Below, one piece after another: positions 1-9,055 of a stretch of 64,000 bases of DNA. Location of the stretch: positions 3,782,001-3,846,000 of the forward strand of contig NZ_CP059693.1 of assembly GCF_028657945.1 (NCBI RefSeq), written 5' to 3'. The position numbers and the translations under genes are program-made. Positions within the stretch are counted from its first letter, which is position 1, and the number at the start of each line of letters is the position of its first letter. Source of the DNA: Thalassomonas haliotis. GTDB lineage: Bacteria > Pseudomonadota > Gammaproteobacteria > Enterobacterales > Alteromonadaceae. The notes below the pieces were generated by a model. The model ran no database searches and was not told the origin of the DNA. It worked only from the letters and a program-made list of their open reading frames with translations.

Positions 1-119
1 AAGCCGGGTTCCTGCAAAGAGGCTGCCCGGGCCGCTCCCTGTAAGCTCGACACGATTCTGGCGACGGAGTCCATCAGGGTCCCGTCCCAGTCAAAAATAA
101 TCAGCTGGTAATCTTGCAT
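1..119 (-). CDS. HAD-superfamily hydrolase, phosphoglycolate phosphatase-like (N-terminal part)
   Basis: Only the first 39 or so codons lie in the window; the rest runs off the left edge. The reverse strand reads MQDYQLIIFDWDGTLMDSVA, the first HAD motif (DxDGTLxDS) with the nucleophilic Asp and the acid/base Asp two residues later. That motif is typical of HAD-IA phosphatases of the Gph type. The start codon overlaps the rluC stop by one base (TAATG), so the two genes are almost certainly translationally coupled. An rluC-HAD phosphatase pair is a familiar arrangement in gammaproteobacteria. The exact substrate cannot be told from this piece. Confidence 0.85.
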   Translation of the reverse strand, partial: MQDYQLIIFDWDGTLMDSVARIVSSLQGAARAASLQEPG

Positions 120-1081
120 TATCCGTTATTCGCCACAGTCAGTTTTTTTAATGCCTTGGCAAGGTTTTTATCCAAAGGCGCTTCGATTTTTAATTTTTGC
201 TCTGTTCTGGGATGGGTAAATTCGATGCTGGCGGCATGTAAAAATAACCGTTTAACACCAACATTTTTCATATCACTGTCAAAATCTTCATTACCGTATT
301 TGGGGTCGCCGGCGATCGGATGCCCCTTCACCTGGCAATGCACCCGAATTTGATGGGTACGTCCGGTGACCGGAAATGCCCGTACTAAAGTGGCATTGTT
401 ATAATGCTGGATCACTTTATAGCGGGTTTCTGACTCTTTACCGTTAATATTATCAACGATCACCACCCGCTCTCCGGATTTCAGATCATTTTTTTTCAAT
501 GACTCGGTTACCCGGGTTAATTTCGGCGACCAGCGCCCTTTGACCAGGGCATGATAGAACTTTTGTACTTTTTTGTTGCGTAACTGTTCGTGTAGGTTGC
601 GCAGCGCAGAGCGTTTTTTCGCAATCACCAGACAGCCAGAGGTATCCCGGTCGAGCCGGTGCACCAGTTCAAGCATTCTCGCTTCCGGGCGCAGCGCCCT
701 CAGGGCTTCAATCACGCCAAACCCTATACCGCTGCCGCCATGTACCGCCATACCCGAAGGTTTATTGAGCACGATAAGAATTTCATCTTCAAATAAGATC
801 TGCCCTTCAAGGTTTGCCACCACATTCAGCTGGGTAGAGACCTCATTGGTTTTTTCACTGACACGAATGGGTGCAATGCGCAGCACGTCTTCATCTACTA
901 GTTTATATTCAGGTTTAGTGCGTTTTTTATTAACCCGAATTTCCCCCTTGCGCAGCAAGCGGTAAATCATGCTTTTGGGTACCCCTTTTAGGGTTTTTAA
1001 TAAAAAGTTGTCGATTCTTTGGCCAGCATCTTCACTGTCAATGGTGATAAATCTGACTTGAGGTTTTTTAATTTCATTCAT
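119..1081 (-). CDS. rluC: 23S rRNA pseudouridine(955/2504/2580) synthase RluC
   Basis: This 320-residue protein isomerises uridines in the large-subunit rRNA. An S4 RNA-binding domain spans about residues 18-80, and the RluA-family catalytic domain follows from about 95. The catalytic motif HRLDRDTSG places the active Asp at residue 144. The length and the S4-plus-RluA architecture fit RluC rather than RluA, which lacks S4. RluD is the other S4-bearing paralog, but proximity to a divergent rne is the classical position of rluC. The gene is divergent from rne and couples to the downstream HAD phosphatase gene through a one-base overlap. Confidence 0.93.
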   Translation of the reverse strand: MNEIKKPQVRFITIDSEDAGQRIDNFLLKTLKGVPKSMIYRLLRKGEIRVNKKRTKPEYKLVDEDVLRIAPIRVSEKTNEVSTQLNVVANLEGQILFEDEILIVLNKPSGMAVHGGSGIGFGVIEALRALRPEARMLELVHRLDRDTSGCLVIAKKRSALRNLHEQLRNKKVQKFYHALVKGRWSPKLTRVTESLKKNDLKSGERVVIVDNINGKESETRYKVIQHYNNATLVRAFPVTGRTHQIRVHCQVKGHPIAGDPKYGNEDFDSDMKNVGVKRLFLHAASIEFTHPRTEQKLKIEAPLDKNLAKALKKLTVANNG

Positions 1082-1585
1082 GGCGGGCAGTTTAACACAA
1101 TTAATTTCACTTTTAGGAGAATAAAAACCGGGAATTCATTGCCATATACAATAATATAATGGGATAATAAAGGTGTTACAGGCAAAAGTATCGCCGTAAC
1201 ATGAATTTAGGAAGCTTTTAGCGAAACGTAAGAGGCAAAATGCGGTCACATTGATATGCGCCTTTGAAATATCTGCGACATATTAACAGTCAGACCTGTT
1301 GCAAAGTTCGACGTATGTAACCTGTCGAATGAGCTGCATAAACAGCTTGTCCCGCGCAAGAAAGCTATTTTTAATCATATTCGGCAGACGGACTTATCTT
1401 TACCCGGGTGGGTGACTTATTGGCAAAGTTAGCGACATAAAAAACATTGTCCGCCACAGTTAACCACTTTAACGAGTCAACCCCTGCTGAATACCAGGCA
1501 CAGCATTTTTGCTGAGTGCATAAAGACAATTAATCACGCTCACCTCAACCCGGTGTGCGTGGGAAAATACAATCAGAATTTATTA
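1082..1585. other. rluC-rne divergent intergenic region
   Basis: About 500 bases without a supportable gene lie between the divergent rluC and rne starts. The region must hold both promoters, but no single -35/-10 pair stands out enough to mark. Its rne-proximal end continues into the hairpin described separately. A long untranslated leader is expected for rne, because the enterobacterial gene is autoregulated through its 5' UTR. Confidence 0.5.
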
Positions 1586-1651
1586 TAACAGCTTACCCGG
1601 CAACAAGGGCCGGGTAAGATTGACAACCGTGAGGCTGACAAGCTGCTGTTA
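1586..1651 (+). promoter_or_regulatory. Structured 5' leader hairpin of rne
   Basis: A 10-bp perfect stem (CTTACCCGGC at 1592-1601 with GCCGGGTAAG at 1609-1618, 7-nt loop) lies about 100 nt upstream of the rne ATG. The 7-base arms TAACAGC (1586-1592) and GCTGTTA (1645-1651) could close a larger outer stem around it. No T-tract follows, so it is not a simple terminator. In enterobacteria a stem-loop in the rne 5' UTR mediates RNase E autoregulation. A similar role here is inferred from position and structure, not from sequence identity. Confidence 0.5.
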
Positions 1652-1721
1652 CCATGGCGAAAGATTGCTTTGTGTATTAAGCAAGTAAGATGCTGTGACT
1701 AAAAAAAGAGTCACGCACACT

Positions 1722-4700
1722 ATGAAACGTATGTTAATTAACGCTACACAATCGGAAGAATTACGTGTAGCCCTGGTTGATGGCCAGCGTCTTTACGATT
1801 TAGACATCGAAAGTCCCGGCCACGAACAAAAAAAATCCAATATCTATAAGGCAAAAATCACCCGGATTGAGCCTTCCTTAGAAGCCGCCTTTGTCGATTA
1901 CGGCGCTGAAAGGCACGGTTTCTTGCCCATGAAAGAAATCGCCCGCGACTACTTCCCTAAAGGTTATACCTTCCAGGGCCGCCCGAATATCAAAGAAGTT
2001 TTACGTGAAGGCCAGGAAGTCATTGTCCAGATAGATAAAGAAGAGCGCGGCCAAAAAGGCGCGGCATTAACCACCTTTATCAGCCTCGCCGGCAGCTACC
2101 TGGTGCTGATGCCCAACAACCCCAGGGCCGGTGGCATCTCCCGTCGCATCGAAGGGGACGAACGTACCGAGCTAAAAGCCTCCTTAAGCAAGCTGGACCT
2201 GCCTAAAGGCATGGGACTTATCGTACGTACCGCAGGCGTAGGCAAATCCTACGAAGAGTTGGAGTGGGATTTAAGTGTTCTGCTGCACCACTGGAAAGCC
2301 ATTGACGATGCCGCCAAGAGCCGCCCTGCCCCGTTTTTAATCCATCAGGAAACCAATTTAATTTTACGGGCGATCCGCGATTACCTGCGCCGCGATATCG
2401 GTGAGGTCTTGATTGACCGCCCGAAAATTTATGAAAGTGTGAAGAAGCACATTGAAGTGGTGCGTCCCGACTTTTTAAGTAAGGTTAAGCTTTATAATAA
2501 CGATGTGCCGTTATTTACCCACTACCAGATAGAAACGCAAATAGAGTCGGCATTCCAGCGGGAAGTGAGACTGCCGTCGGGCGGCTCCATCGTCATCGAT
2601 CCCACCGAAGCCATGACCTCCATCGATATCAACTCCGCCCGGGCAACCAAAGGCGGCGATATCGAAGAAACCGCCTTTAATACCAACCTGGAAGCGGCAG
2701 AAGAAATTGCCCGTCAGTTAAGGCTTAGAGATTTAGGCGGCCTGGTGGTGATCGACTTTATCGATATGACACCGGTACGCCATCAGCGGGAAGTAGAAAA
2801 CCGCATGCGCGAAGCCGTGCATCAGGACAGGGCCCGTATCCAGCTGGGACGCATTTCCCGTTTCGGCCTGCTGGAAATGTCCCGCCAGCGCCTGCGCCCG
2901 TCCATCGGCGAAACCAGCCAGGGCATTTGCCCACGCTGTAACGGTACCGGACACGTACGCGGCATAGAATCACTGGCGCTGTCTATTCTTCGTTTAATGG
3001 AAGAAGAGGCGATTAAAGAAAATACCCTGCATGTGCAGGCCCAGGTACCGGTCCCGGTTGCCACTTACCTGTTAAACGAAAAACGGCGCTCGGTGTTTCA
3101 TATTGAAAAACACCATAACGTCCATGTATTGATCATCCCTAATCCTCATATGGATACCCCGCAATACGAAGTATTAAGGGTACGTAAGGATGAATCCGTT
3201 GATGACGCCAGCTATGAGCTGCCCATCCAACAGGCGAAAACCGAAGAAGCGGTCATGCCTAAGTTTAATAAAGAAGCCAGCAAAAGAGACGAACCTATCG
3301 TTCAGGGACTCTCTGCCCCTAAACGGGTCCCGGCATCGGCTGAAAAAGCACCGGCGGTAAAGGCCAAAGAACAAGTTTCGGAAGGTGTTTTTTCCGGCCT
3401 GTTCAACTGGCTGAAAAACCTGTTTGCTGCGCCTGAAACCCAGGTAGCAGAGCCAGCTCAGGTAGAGAAGAAACCGGCCAAAGCACAAGAGCAACAGGAA
3501 AGACGTCCTCGTCGTAACCGTCAATCACAGCGTAAGAATCGTCGCAGCGGCGATAAAGCCGATAACAGAGCAGATAGCAGAACCGATAACAGGGACTCTC
3601 GCGATAACCGTGACAATAAAGAGAGCCGTGATAACCGCGACTCCCGTGACAGCAACAGGGCAAAACAGCAAGGCCGTAAGGCTGAGCAAAGCAAAACGCA
3701 AAAGCCAAAAGAAGAAAAAGTGGCCGAGCGTCGTCAGCGTCGCAGTAACCGTAAAAAGATACGCATCAATAATGCCGCTGCTGAGACCGGCAACGAAAAC
3801 CTCCCTGCTCGTCAGGCGCCAGAGACGCTAGTATCGAAGGAGAAAATAGCGAAGGATACAACGGCTAAAAGCGAAGAAAAGCAGGCTGTGATTACAACGC
3901 AAACCGAAGCTGAGCTTCAGGCGGAAGAAAACGTGGAAAAAGCCGCCCGTGAAGAAAGACCAAGAAACCGTCGTTCTCCAAGGCATTTACGCTCCCATGG
4001 CCAACGCCGTCGCCGTACAAATGCCGATAGCGAGCAGCAGGCCAGCAACACCGAGACAGTCACAAGTACTGAAGTGAGTGAAGATCCCGTTGTTTCCCGC
4101 TACCCTGAGCAAGAGCAGGTAAGCAGTAAAGCAGCTCAGGAAGAAAGCGAGACTCATAGTGAAGCAGCACCAAGTGTTGAAGCTCAGGCAAAAGAAACAG
4201 CAGAGACTCAAGCAGTTGAAGCAACTAAGGCCGTTGAAACTCAAACCGATGAAGCAGCTCCAGCATCGGTAGTTGAAGCCCAAGCCGATGAAGCCGCTCC
4301 AGCGCCGGTAGTGGAAGCCCAAGCCGATGAAGCCGCTCCAGCGCCGGTAGTGGAAACTCAAGCCGATGAAGCCGCTGCAACACAGCTAGTGGAAACTCAA
4401 GCCGATGAAGCCGCTGCAGCGCCGGTAGTGGAAACTCAAGCCGATGAAGCAGCTGCAGCGCCGGTAGTGGAAACTCAAGCCGATGAAGCCGCTCCAGCGC
4501 CGGTAGTGGAAACTCAAGCCGATGAAGCAACACCGGCAGCGGTAGCAACCCCGGAGTCAAGCGCTCAGGAAGTCCAGCAACAATTGCCGCTTGAAGAAGA
4601 AGTAACCACTGAGCAACGACAGGCCAGCGAGACTCAAGCGAGCGCACAGCCCGGGGAAAAAGCAGATTCAGCTGAGAAGAAAACCGAGAAGAAGGCAGTA

Positions 4701-4928
4701 AAAAGGCCCGTTAAAGCCAAGAAAAAACGTCTGAAAACCAATGGCGACATTCGTTTGAAAGGCAAAGCCTCTTCACCTATGGCTAAGCCGGTAACCATTA
4801 ACACTGTTAATGAGCTGCCCACGGCCTTCTTCGCCGCCGAAGACAGAAAAAGAGCATTAACTTCGGGTAAAAACGCCATTGCCGCGGATGCTACCAGTAG
4901 AAGTGCCGCAGGCCCGACTAAACCTTAA
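1722..4928 (+). CDS. rne: Ribonuclease E
   Basis: This is the essential endoribonuclease that starts mRNA decay and processes rRNA and tRNA, and it scaffolds the degradosome at the inner membrane. I place the start at the ATG giving [10 protein letters not shown], which matches the enterobacterial N-terminus, rather than at the in-frame GTG 27 bases upstream. An S1 domain is near residues 35-125. The catalytic Asp pair is Asp302 and Asp345, and the Zn-link CPRC is at Cys403/Cys406. All three are one residue off E. coli numbering. The C-terminal half is low-complexity: an Arg-rich RNA-binding stretch with NRDSRD-type repeats (about residues 590-660), then an acidic region with eight 13-residue repeats, then a basic C-terminus ending GPTKP. 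The total of 1068 residues is usual for the family. Confidence 0.96.
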   Translation: MKRMLINATQSEELRVALVDGQRLYDLDIESPGHEQKKSNIYKAKITRIEPSLEAAFVDYGAERHGFLPMKEIARDYFPKGYTFQGRPNIKEVLREGQEVIVQIDKEERGQKGAALTTFISLAGSYLVLMPNNPRAGGISRRIEGDERTELKASLSKLDLPKGMGLIVRTAGVGKSYEELEWDLSVLLHHWKAIDDAAKSRPAPFLIHQETNLILRAIRDYLRRDIGEVLIDRPKIYESVKKHIEVVRPDFLSKVKLYNNDVPLFTHYQIETQIESAFQREVRLPSGGSIVIDPTEAMTSIDINSARATKGGDIEETAFNTNLEAAEEIARQLRLRDLGGLVVIDFIDMTPVRHQREVENRMREAVHQDRARIQLGRISRFGLLEMSRQRLRPSIGETSQGICPRCNGTGHVRGIESLALSILRLMEEEAIKENTLHVQAQVPVPVATYLLNEKRRSVFHIEKHHNVHVLIIPNPHMDTPQYEVLRVRKDESVDDASYELPIQQAKTEEAVMPKFNKEASKRDEPIVQGLSAPKRVPASAEKAPAVKAKEQVSEGVFSGLFNWLKNLFAAPETQVAEPAQVEKKPAKAQEQQERRPRRNRQSQRKNRRSGDKADNRADSRTDNRDSRDNRDNKESRDNRDSRDSNRAKQQGRKAEQSKTQKPKEEKVAERRQRRSNRKKIRINNAAAETGNENLPARQAPETLVSKEKIAKDTTAKSEEKQAVITTQTEAELQAEENVEKAAREERPRNRRSPRHLRSHGQRRRRTNADSEQQASNTETVTSTEVSEDPVVSRYPEQEQVSSKAAQEESETHSEAAPSVEAQAKETAETQAVEATKAVETQTDEAAPASVVEAQADEAAPAPVVEAQADEAAPAPVVETQADEAAATQLVETQADEAAAAPVVETQADEAAAAPVVETQADEAAPAPVVETQADEATPAAVATPESSAQEVQQQLPLEEEVTTEQRQASETQASAQPGEKADSAEKKTEKKAVKRPVKAKKKRLKTNGDIRLKGKASSPMAKPVTINTVNELPTAFFAAEDRKRALTSGKNAIAADATSRSAAGPTKP
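4233..4544 (+). repeat. Eight 39-bp tandem repeats inside rne
   Basis: Eight units begin at 4233, 4272, 4311, 4350, 4389, 4428, 4467 and 4506, each encoding 13 residues close to [13 protein letters not shown]. The inner copies differ by only a few bases; the first and last are more diverged. The period is a multiple of three, so copy-number change keeps the frame. The repeat lies in the disordered, acidic, degradosome-scaffold half of RNase E. Confidence 0.95.
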
Positions 4929-4983
4929 AGACTGTCCGGGTTAGCCTCAGGCGAACCCCAAAAGAAATTTAAGGTAACAATAA

Positions 4984-5017
4984 AATCCCTGACTGTTGAT
5001 ACAGCCAGGGATTTTTT
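4984..5017 (+). terminator. Rho-independent terminator after rne (bidirectional)
   Basis: AATCCCTG and CAGGGATT arms, extended by an inner CTG/CAG pair, are followed by TTTTTT. On the reverse strand the stem is followed by TTTTA, so it can also end the convergent GGDEF/borosin transcript. Confidence 0.85.
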
Positions 5018-5038
5018 ATAACCGCACGCTAATATTTC

Positions 5039-6853
5039 CTAATCCAGTGTTGTTGCCGTCTCATGCAAACAAGGCGCTTCAACGGTATTAGGCATATCAA
5101 TACCATAAATACTGACCCGGTTGCGTCCCGAGCTTTTCGCATGATACATGGCCTCATCCGCCGCTTTAACAATTTCATTTAAACTATAAGAACCGTTTTC
5201 GGACGAGCAAATACCAAAACTGGCAGAAATCTTAAAGTCATAACTGGTTTCAACCGTTGAGATCTCACTGATCACACTGCGGCATGATTCCGCTAATTCA
5301 TAAGCCTTGTCATTATCACAACCCGGTAAGAGAATGGTAAATTCTTCCCCGCCAAAACGACCAAAAATATCATTTTTACGGCACAGTTTCTGACAAGTCA
5401 TAATGGTATTTTTCAGGACCCAGTCTCCGACCTGATGGCCATAGGTATCATTGATGGCTTTAAATTCATCTAAATCAAACAAAATCAAACTGATCGGCTG
5501 GCCACTTTGGTGACAGTATTTAATGGCGGTATCGGCAAGCTCATTAAAACAGCGGCGGTTGAGGATACCGGTCAATTCATCGTATTCCGCCATTTTTTTC
5601 AGTTTTCTCTGGGTAAGTTTTGATTTATAAGTCCAATAGGCCAGAATCGCGACTATCAGCATCAACGACAGGATCAACAGCTGATCTTTTTCTCTGGTAC
5701 GCTCATTGAGTACTTTCTCCAATATCAGCCTTCTATTTTGTTCATCCAGCAATTTTATTCTCAGATTTTTTTGCTGATTATTTTCTTCGGCTATCTGATA
5801 GGTAATGCTACGCTTATTCAAGTCATCATTGTAGAGTTTATCGTGAGCCATATAGAGTTCATGATACTTTAACGCCAGCGCAAGGTTGTTATTCTTCCGG
5901 TTGATCTGATACAGGATTTTACTGGCCCTGACAATAGACATGGAACTGTGATCGACCCTGATCCTTTCAATGACCATGTTGGCATAGCGCTCAGCCTCAT
6001 CAAAATTCCCCAAAGCAAAATGAGCCTGGGCAATAAAAGAATTAAAGCGACTGATGAGTAAATAATATTCGGTCCGTTTTACCGAAGGTAATTGCCGTAA
6101 AAGTAAATCAAGCGCCAACCGGGGTTTATTTTCAATCAAATATAATTCCGCAATAATCACGTAAATAAAGTTAGACGCCATCGTCTCACCAACAGTTTCG
6201 CAATGACTGACATTAATATTCTTAATATCTTCCACCGTCAGTTGTTTTAAAAAAAAATTTGATTCCACCATCAGCATATTCGCCAGGCAAATGTGGCGCA
6301 GTGATGGATTGCTTGCCTGCAGCTTCCAGGCATATTGTTGACTTAAATGATAAATTGAAAGACGGTTATAAAAGTTTGCCACCGCAAAGAGTGCGTCCGC
6401 ATAACTTGTTTTCCCCTCCATTTCGTTAAGTTGCGGTAACAGCTTATTCAGGACAGTAAAACCTTCACTGTAGTTTTCACTGGTGGAATAAATATTAACT
6501 TTGGTAATGATGGCCCTATGCTTTAAAACGGTATATTCATCTTGTTTAATGACTTTGTTCAATAGCGTCAGCGCGGCCTGCACATCTCCGCCAATCACTT
6601 TCTGGTAACCCATAAAATAGGCTAGATAAAGCTTTTGCTCCTGAGATAACAAGGCTTGTTTTGCGTTTAACTTCTCAACAATCCTGTTAAAGAGTTTACG
6701 ATCTAAAGTCCGTTGTTTATCCGCCTGATAAATAAGTCGTTCAATTTCTTTATATTGCTCAAACCTCTCGATAAAATAATTTTCCTGCGCCACCCCCTCA
6801 AAACATAAGCACAGCAAAATATAAATGCAGAATGAAGGAATTCGAGACAACAT
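5039..6853 (-). CDS. Membrane diguanylate cyclase with periplasmic helical-repeat sensor domain
   Basis: This protein is predicted to make cyclic-di-GMP. From the ATG giving MLSRIPSFC there is a signal peptide, then a long helical region that reads like TPR repeats (about residues 20-340), a coiled coil, a transmembrane segment near residues 392-408 and a C-terminal GGDEF domain. The active-site motif is GGEEF, with an intact RxxD inhibitory site (RKND) five residues before it. A TTG start 33 bases upstream is possible but would bury the signal peptide. The gene lies 43 bases downstream of the second borosin precursor-like gene on the same strand, with no terminator seen between them. Co-transcription with the borosin cluster is therefore likely. 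Confidence 0.88.
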   Translation of the reverse strand: MLSRIPSFCIYILLCLCFEGVAQENYFIERFEQYKEIERLIYQADKQRTLDRKLFNRIVEKLNAKQALLSQEQKLYLAYFMGYQKVIGGDVQAALTLLNKVIKQDEYTVLKHRAIITKVNIYSTSENYSEGFTVLNKLLPQLNEMEGKTSYADALFAVANFYNRLSIYHLSQQYAWKLQASNPSLRHICLANMLMVESNFFLKQLTVEDIKNINVSHCETVGETMASNFIYVIIAELYLIENKPRLALDLLLRQLPSVKRTEYYLLISRFNSFIAQAHFALGNFDEAERYANMVIERIRVDHSSMSIVRASKILYQINRKNNNLALALKYHELYMAHDKLYNDDLNKRSITYQIAEENNQQKNLRIKLLDEQNRRLILEKVLNERTREKDQLLILSLMLIVAILAYWTYKSKLTQRKLKKMAEYDELTGILNRRCFNELADTAIKYCHQSGQPISLILFDLDEFKAINDTYGHQVGDWVLKNTIMTCQKLCRKNDIFGRFGGEEFTILLPGCDNDKAYELAESCRSVISEISTVETSYDFKISASFGICSSENGSYSLNEIVKAADEAMYHAKSSGRNRVSIYGIDMPNTVEAPCLHETATTLD

Positions 6854-6896
6854 CACCCTGCACTTATGACAATACAGAAAGTTCAATCGCTTATCC

Positions 6897-7190
6897 CTAA
6901 GCGACTTGTCTGCATCTACTATGCTCTGCTACAGCCGCTAGCGGTTTCATGCCGGCTGCACTTTCAACACTAAAGTCATCCGGAACATCCGTTATCGAAA
7001 TATAACAGCATGTATTCGTGCCGGCCCCTGCTAATAAGCTAATTTGCTTAGCATTATTAGTCATAAGCACAGAGCAGATATCCTGATTAAAATTCGCTTG
7101 CCGTAACAAAATAGAACTATCTTTGAGAACTTCGGTATTTAGCGAGGCATTACAACCAATATTTTCAAGTATTCCAATTACGTCAGACAT
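6897..7190 (-). CDS. Putative split-borosin precursor peptide 2 (BBD-like leader with Cys-rich core)
   Basis: This 97-residue protein starts MSDVIGILENIG with an AGGA ribosome site. It resembles the neighbouring 93-residue protein: a predicted helical N-terminal half with the pattern LExIGxxxxL, a middle VLxxNNxxxxxxL, then a short beta-like segment TCCYISITDVPDD at about 60-72. In split borosins (Shewanella SonA is the model) a small helical borosin-binding domain is followed by a short core that the partner enzyme N-methylates. The corresponding core here would be CCYISITD. Beyond it a tail continues to residue 97. Assignment rests on gene order and pattern similarity from memory, not on a profile search. 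Confidence 0.72.
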   Translation of the reverse strand: MSDVIGILENIGCNASLNTEVLKDSSILLRQANFNQDICSVLMTNNAKQISLLAGAGTNTCCYISITDVPDDFSVESAAGMKPLAAVAEHSRCRQVA

Positions 7191-7229
7191 AATAAATCCT
7201 TATAAATATGTTATCAAATCAGCCCTTTC

Positions 7230-7511
7230 TCAAGCTGATTCTTGCTGATCTTGCTTAGGTTCATCTTCATCCGGTTTATTATCATCTTTTGGCATGTCAT
7301 GCTCCTTACCGGGAGCGGAAACATAACAGATGATATCTTCTTTGGTATCAGACAACTGCGCTAACTCTGATTTGTTGTTGGCAATCAATACTTTTCGTAT
7401 AACGGCAGGTACACGCATTTCGGTTAACTGTAATTCACAGTCTACTTCAGTTGAATATTTTAAATTCGACTGCTGACCAATCTTCTCCAGTACATCCGTT
7501 ATGTTATTCAT
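7230..7511 (-). CDS. Putative split-borosin precursor peptide 1 (BBD-like leader with IICYVSAPG core)
   Basis: This 93-residue protein starts MNNITDVLEKIG with a strong GGAG site eight bases before the ATG. The N-terminal 55 residues look all-helical and match the second precursor in pattern (VLEKIG against ILENIG; VLIANN against VLMTNN). The putative core follows as DIICYVSAPGKEHD (about residues 59-72). The C-terminus is a very acidic, Pro/Lys/Asp-rich tail that could be a follower or solubility tail. It sits 88 bases after the methyltransferase gene and 39 bases before the second precursor. This is the order expected of a type IV (split) borosin operon: enzyme, then substrate peptides. Confidence 0.75.
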   Translation of the reverse strand: MNNITDVLEKIGQQSNLKYSTEVDCELQLTEMRVPAVIRKVLIANNKSELAQLSDTKEDIICYVSAPGKEHDMPKDDNKPDEDEPKQDQQESA

Positions 7512-7599
7512 AATATCTCCTTCACTCAGTTGACTAAAAATGAAATATTTTTAACTAATTGAACTATAAGATTAATGTCCTCCTTTACTGATAAATAAT

Positions 7600-8409
7600 T
7601 TAGATAAGCTTGATATTTTTCTGATCGCTGTCGATCGCATCCAATCGTTGTAAAACCTCAAGATTACGAGTGAGTTCCTGACTGGGGGGGATGACTAAGG
7701 TGGTATAGCCATGAATTTCTGCATAGAGCAAAGCCGACAGGGAGAGACTCTCGATACGGTGGCTGTGAATAGGTAAGGTTGGCGCCTCATATAATATCAC
7801 TTGGTGATCTCTGGGGTAGTGAAGGGATAATATATCTATCAATACCCGGCGATAGCTTTCACCGGTGGAAAATTTACTTAAAGAAAGATCACCGGCGATG
7901 CCAACCTGCCATAAGATCAAATAGGCAGAGGGATCTATGATACGTTTATAAAACATAAACTGGCTGGCTTCAAAGTGACTGCAACCAAACTGGCCCGGAT
8001 CTATAGCGAGATCTGAAAACAGACAATCTTCGGCTGAAATTCCCGGCTCCATTTTCCCGTAGTACCCCAAAGCCCTGGCCTCCTCAATGACCTTATGCGG
8101 GACACAGGCGAAGACCCCGGGATGGCCATAAAAAGCTCCGACAACTTTTTTTCCCGCTTTAACTTCCGATATCATGGCAGCAACCATAGCGTTATAGGAC
8201 ACCAACCGGGACGTACCTTCATGGTAATAAGGTTGTAAGCTGCGCACATCCGGATTCATTTGGCTAACCCACTGCTCGACCAGGCCGTCTGAAACAAGCG
8301 AAAAGACCACATCGGCCTGTTCAATATAACTTCTTGATAACGGGCTTAAATGAGACCCCAGAGTCATGCCTACGCCAACACAAACGATACTTCCTTGCTG
8401 TTCATTCAT
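7600..8409 (-). CDS. Split-borosin peptide backbone alpha-N-methyltransferase (tetrapyrrole-methylase fold)
   Basis: This enzyme is predicted to transfer methyl groups from SAM to backbone amides of the small partner peptides. The 269-residue chain opens with GSIVCVGVGM, the tetrapyrrole-methylase SAM loop, and carries FYGHPGVFA and EPGISAEDCLFSDL, which are signatures of borosin methyltransferases. Tyr62, Arg68, Tyr72 and Tyr94 reproduce the spacing of the OphMA catalytic set (Tyr66, Arg72, Tyr76, Tyr98) with a constant offset of four. Unlike OphMA, it has no fused core peptide; the substrate is separate, as in Shewanella SonM/SonA. The ATG at 8409 is chosen because AGGTGG lies five bases before it; a GTG nine bases earlier is less likely. 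A generic precorrin or uroporphyrin methylase is unlikely because no cobalamin or haem genes are nearby. Confidence 0.88.
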   Translation of the reverse strand: MNEQQGSIVCVGVGMTLGSHLSPLSRSYIEQADVVFSLVSDGLVEQWVSQMNPDVRSLQPYYHEGTSRLVSYNAMVAAMISEVKAGKKVVGAFYGHPGVFACVPHKVIEEARALGYYGKMEPGISAEDCLFSDLAIDPGQFGCSHFEASQFMFYKRIIDPSAYLILWQVGIAGDLSLSKFSTGESYRRVLIDILSLHYPRDHQVILYEAPTLPIHSHRIESLSLSALLYAEIHGYTTLVIPPSQELTRNLEVLQRLDAIDSDQKNIKLI

Positions 8410-9055
8410 TTTAACCACCTATTGTTCTTGTTCTTCTTATGCCATCGCTAAAGGCCTATTAACCCACACACCAGTTAAACACCCGGCTTAGCTTGCTGAA
8501 CCAATAAAATTGATAATTAAATAAACTACTCAGTTATTCCTACCCCGGGATTAACACATGTAACCTTATTAAGATCGGGAAGCGCTTAGAATAGTTATCG
8601 GGAGGTTTACTAGTGGTATTGAAAGAAATATCAGTATTAACGGCACTATTTTAATAAAGAGTATAATAAAACATCGATATAAGTCTTAAAATAACCGGGA
8701 TATCAAGAGCTCCCTCTCTTAATCTAAACGGACAGGCCCTAACCCAAGGACAGATGCCAATAAGTTTAGGTCAGATCATAACCATGTCAAATGCAATCAC
8801 ACCATAATCCCCTAAAAAGACTAGGGTTATTTGAGGGGTTATCAAAGGTGATCTACTTTAATTTATTTTACAACTGCTTGCATTTTAGTCCGGCAAAAAA
8901 TAGCCTTGCCCCCTTAAAAGAACAACAAAAAGTTAACCTTTAAATCATAAAAAGATAACATAGCTGTACTACAATGCTGACAACCACTAAGAATAAGGAC
9001 AATGACAGCTTATCTTCTACTCAGGTTATTGCCCGGTTTTAACCATCACCTTTTA
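8410..9055. other. Intergenic region upstream of the borosin operon
   Basis: About 645 AT-rich bases lie between the borosin methyltransferase start and the 3' end of the PAS-GGDEF-EAL gene, both on the minus strand. It should contain the borosin promoter and a terminator for the upstream gene. Only weak 5-bp GC stems near 8806-8842 are visible. No open reading frame with a ribosome site was found. Confidence 0.45.

Noticed and set aside
3987-4647. Long repetitive minus-strand frames opposite the rne repeats
   Set aside because: They are shadows of the 39-bp repeat; the Leu/Arg- and Phe-rich repetitive products are an artefact of the opposite strand.
7600-8409. Interpretation as uroporphyrin/precorrin methylase
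   Set aside because: The fold is shared, but the catalytic Tyr/Arg spacing and two adjacent small precursor-like genes fit a borosin enzyme, and no tetrapyrrole genes are nearby.
8806-8842. GC stems in the borosin upstream region as a terminator
   Set aside because: Only 5-bp pairings with no convincing T-tract.
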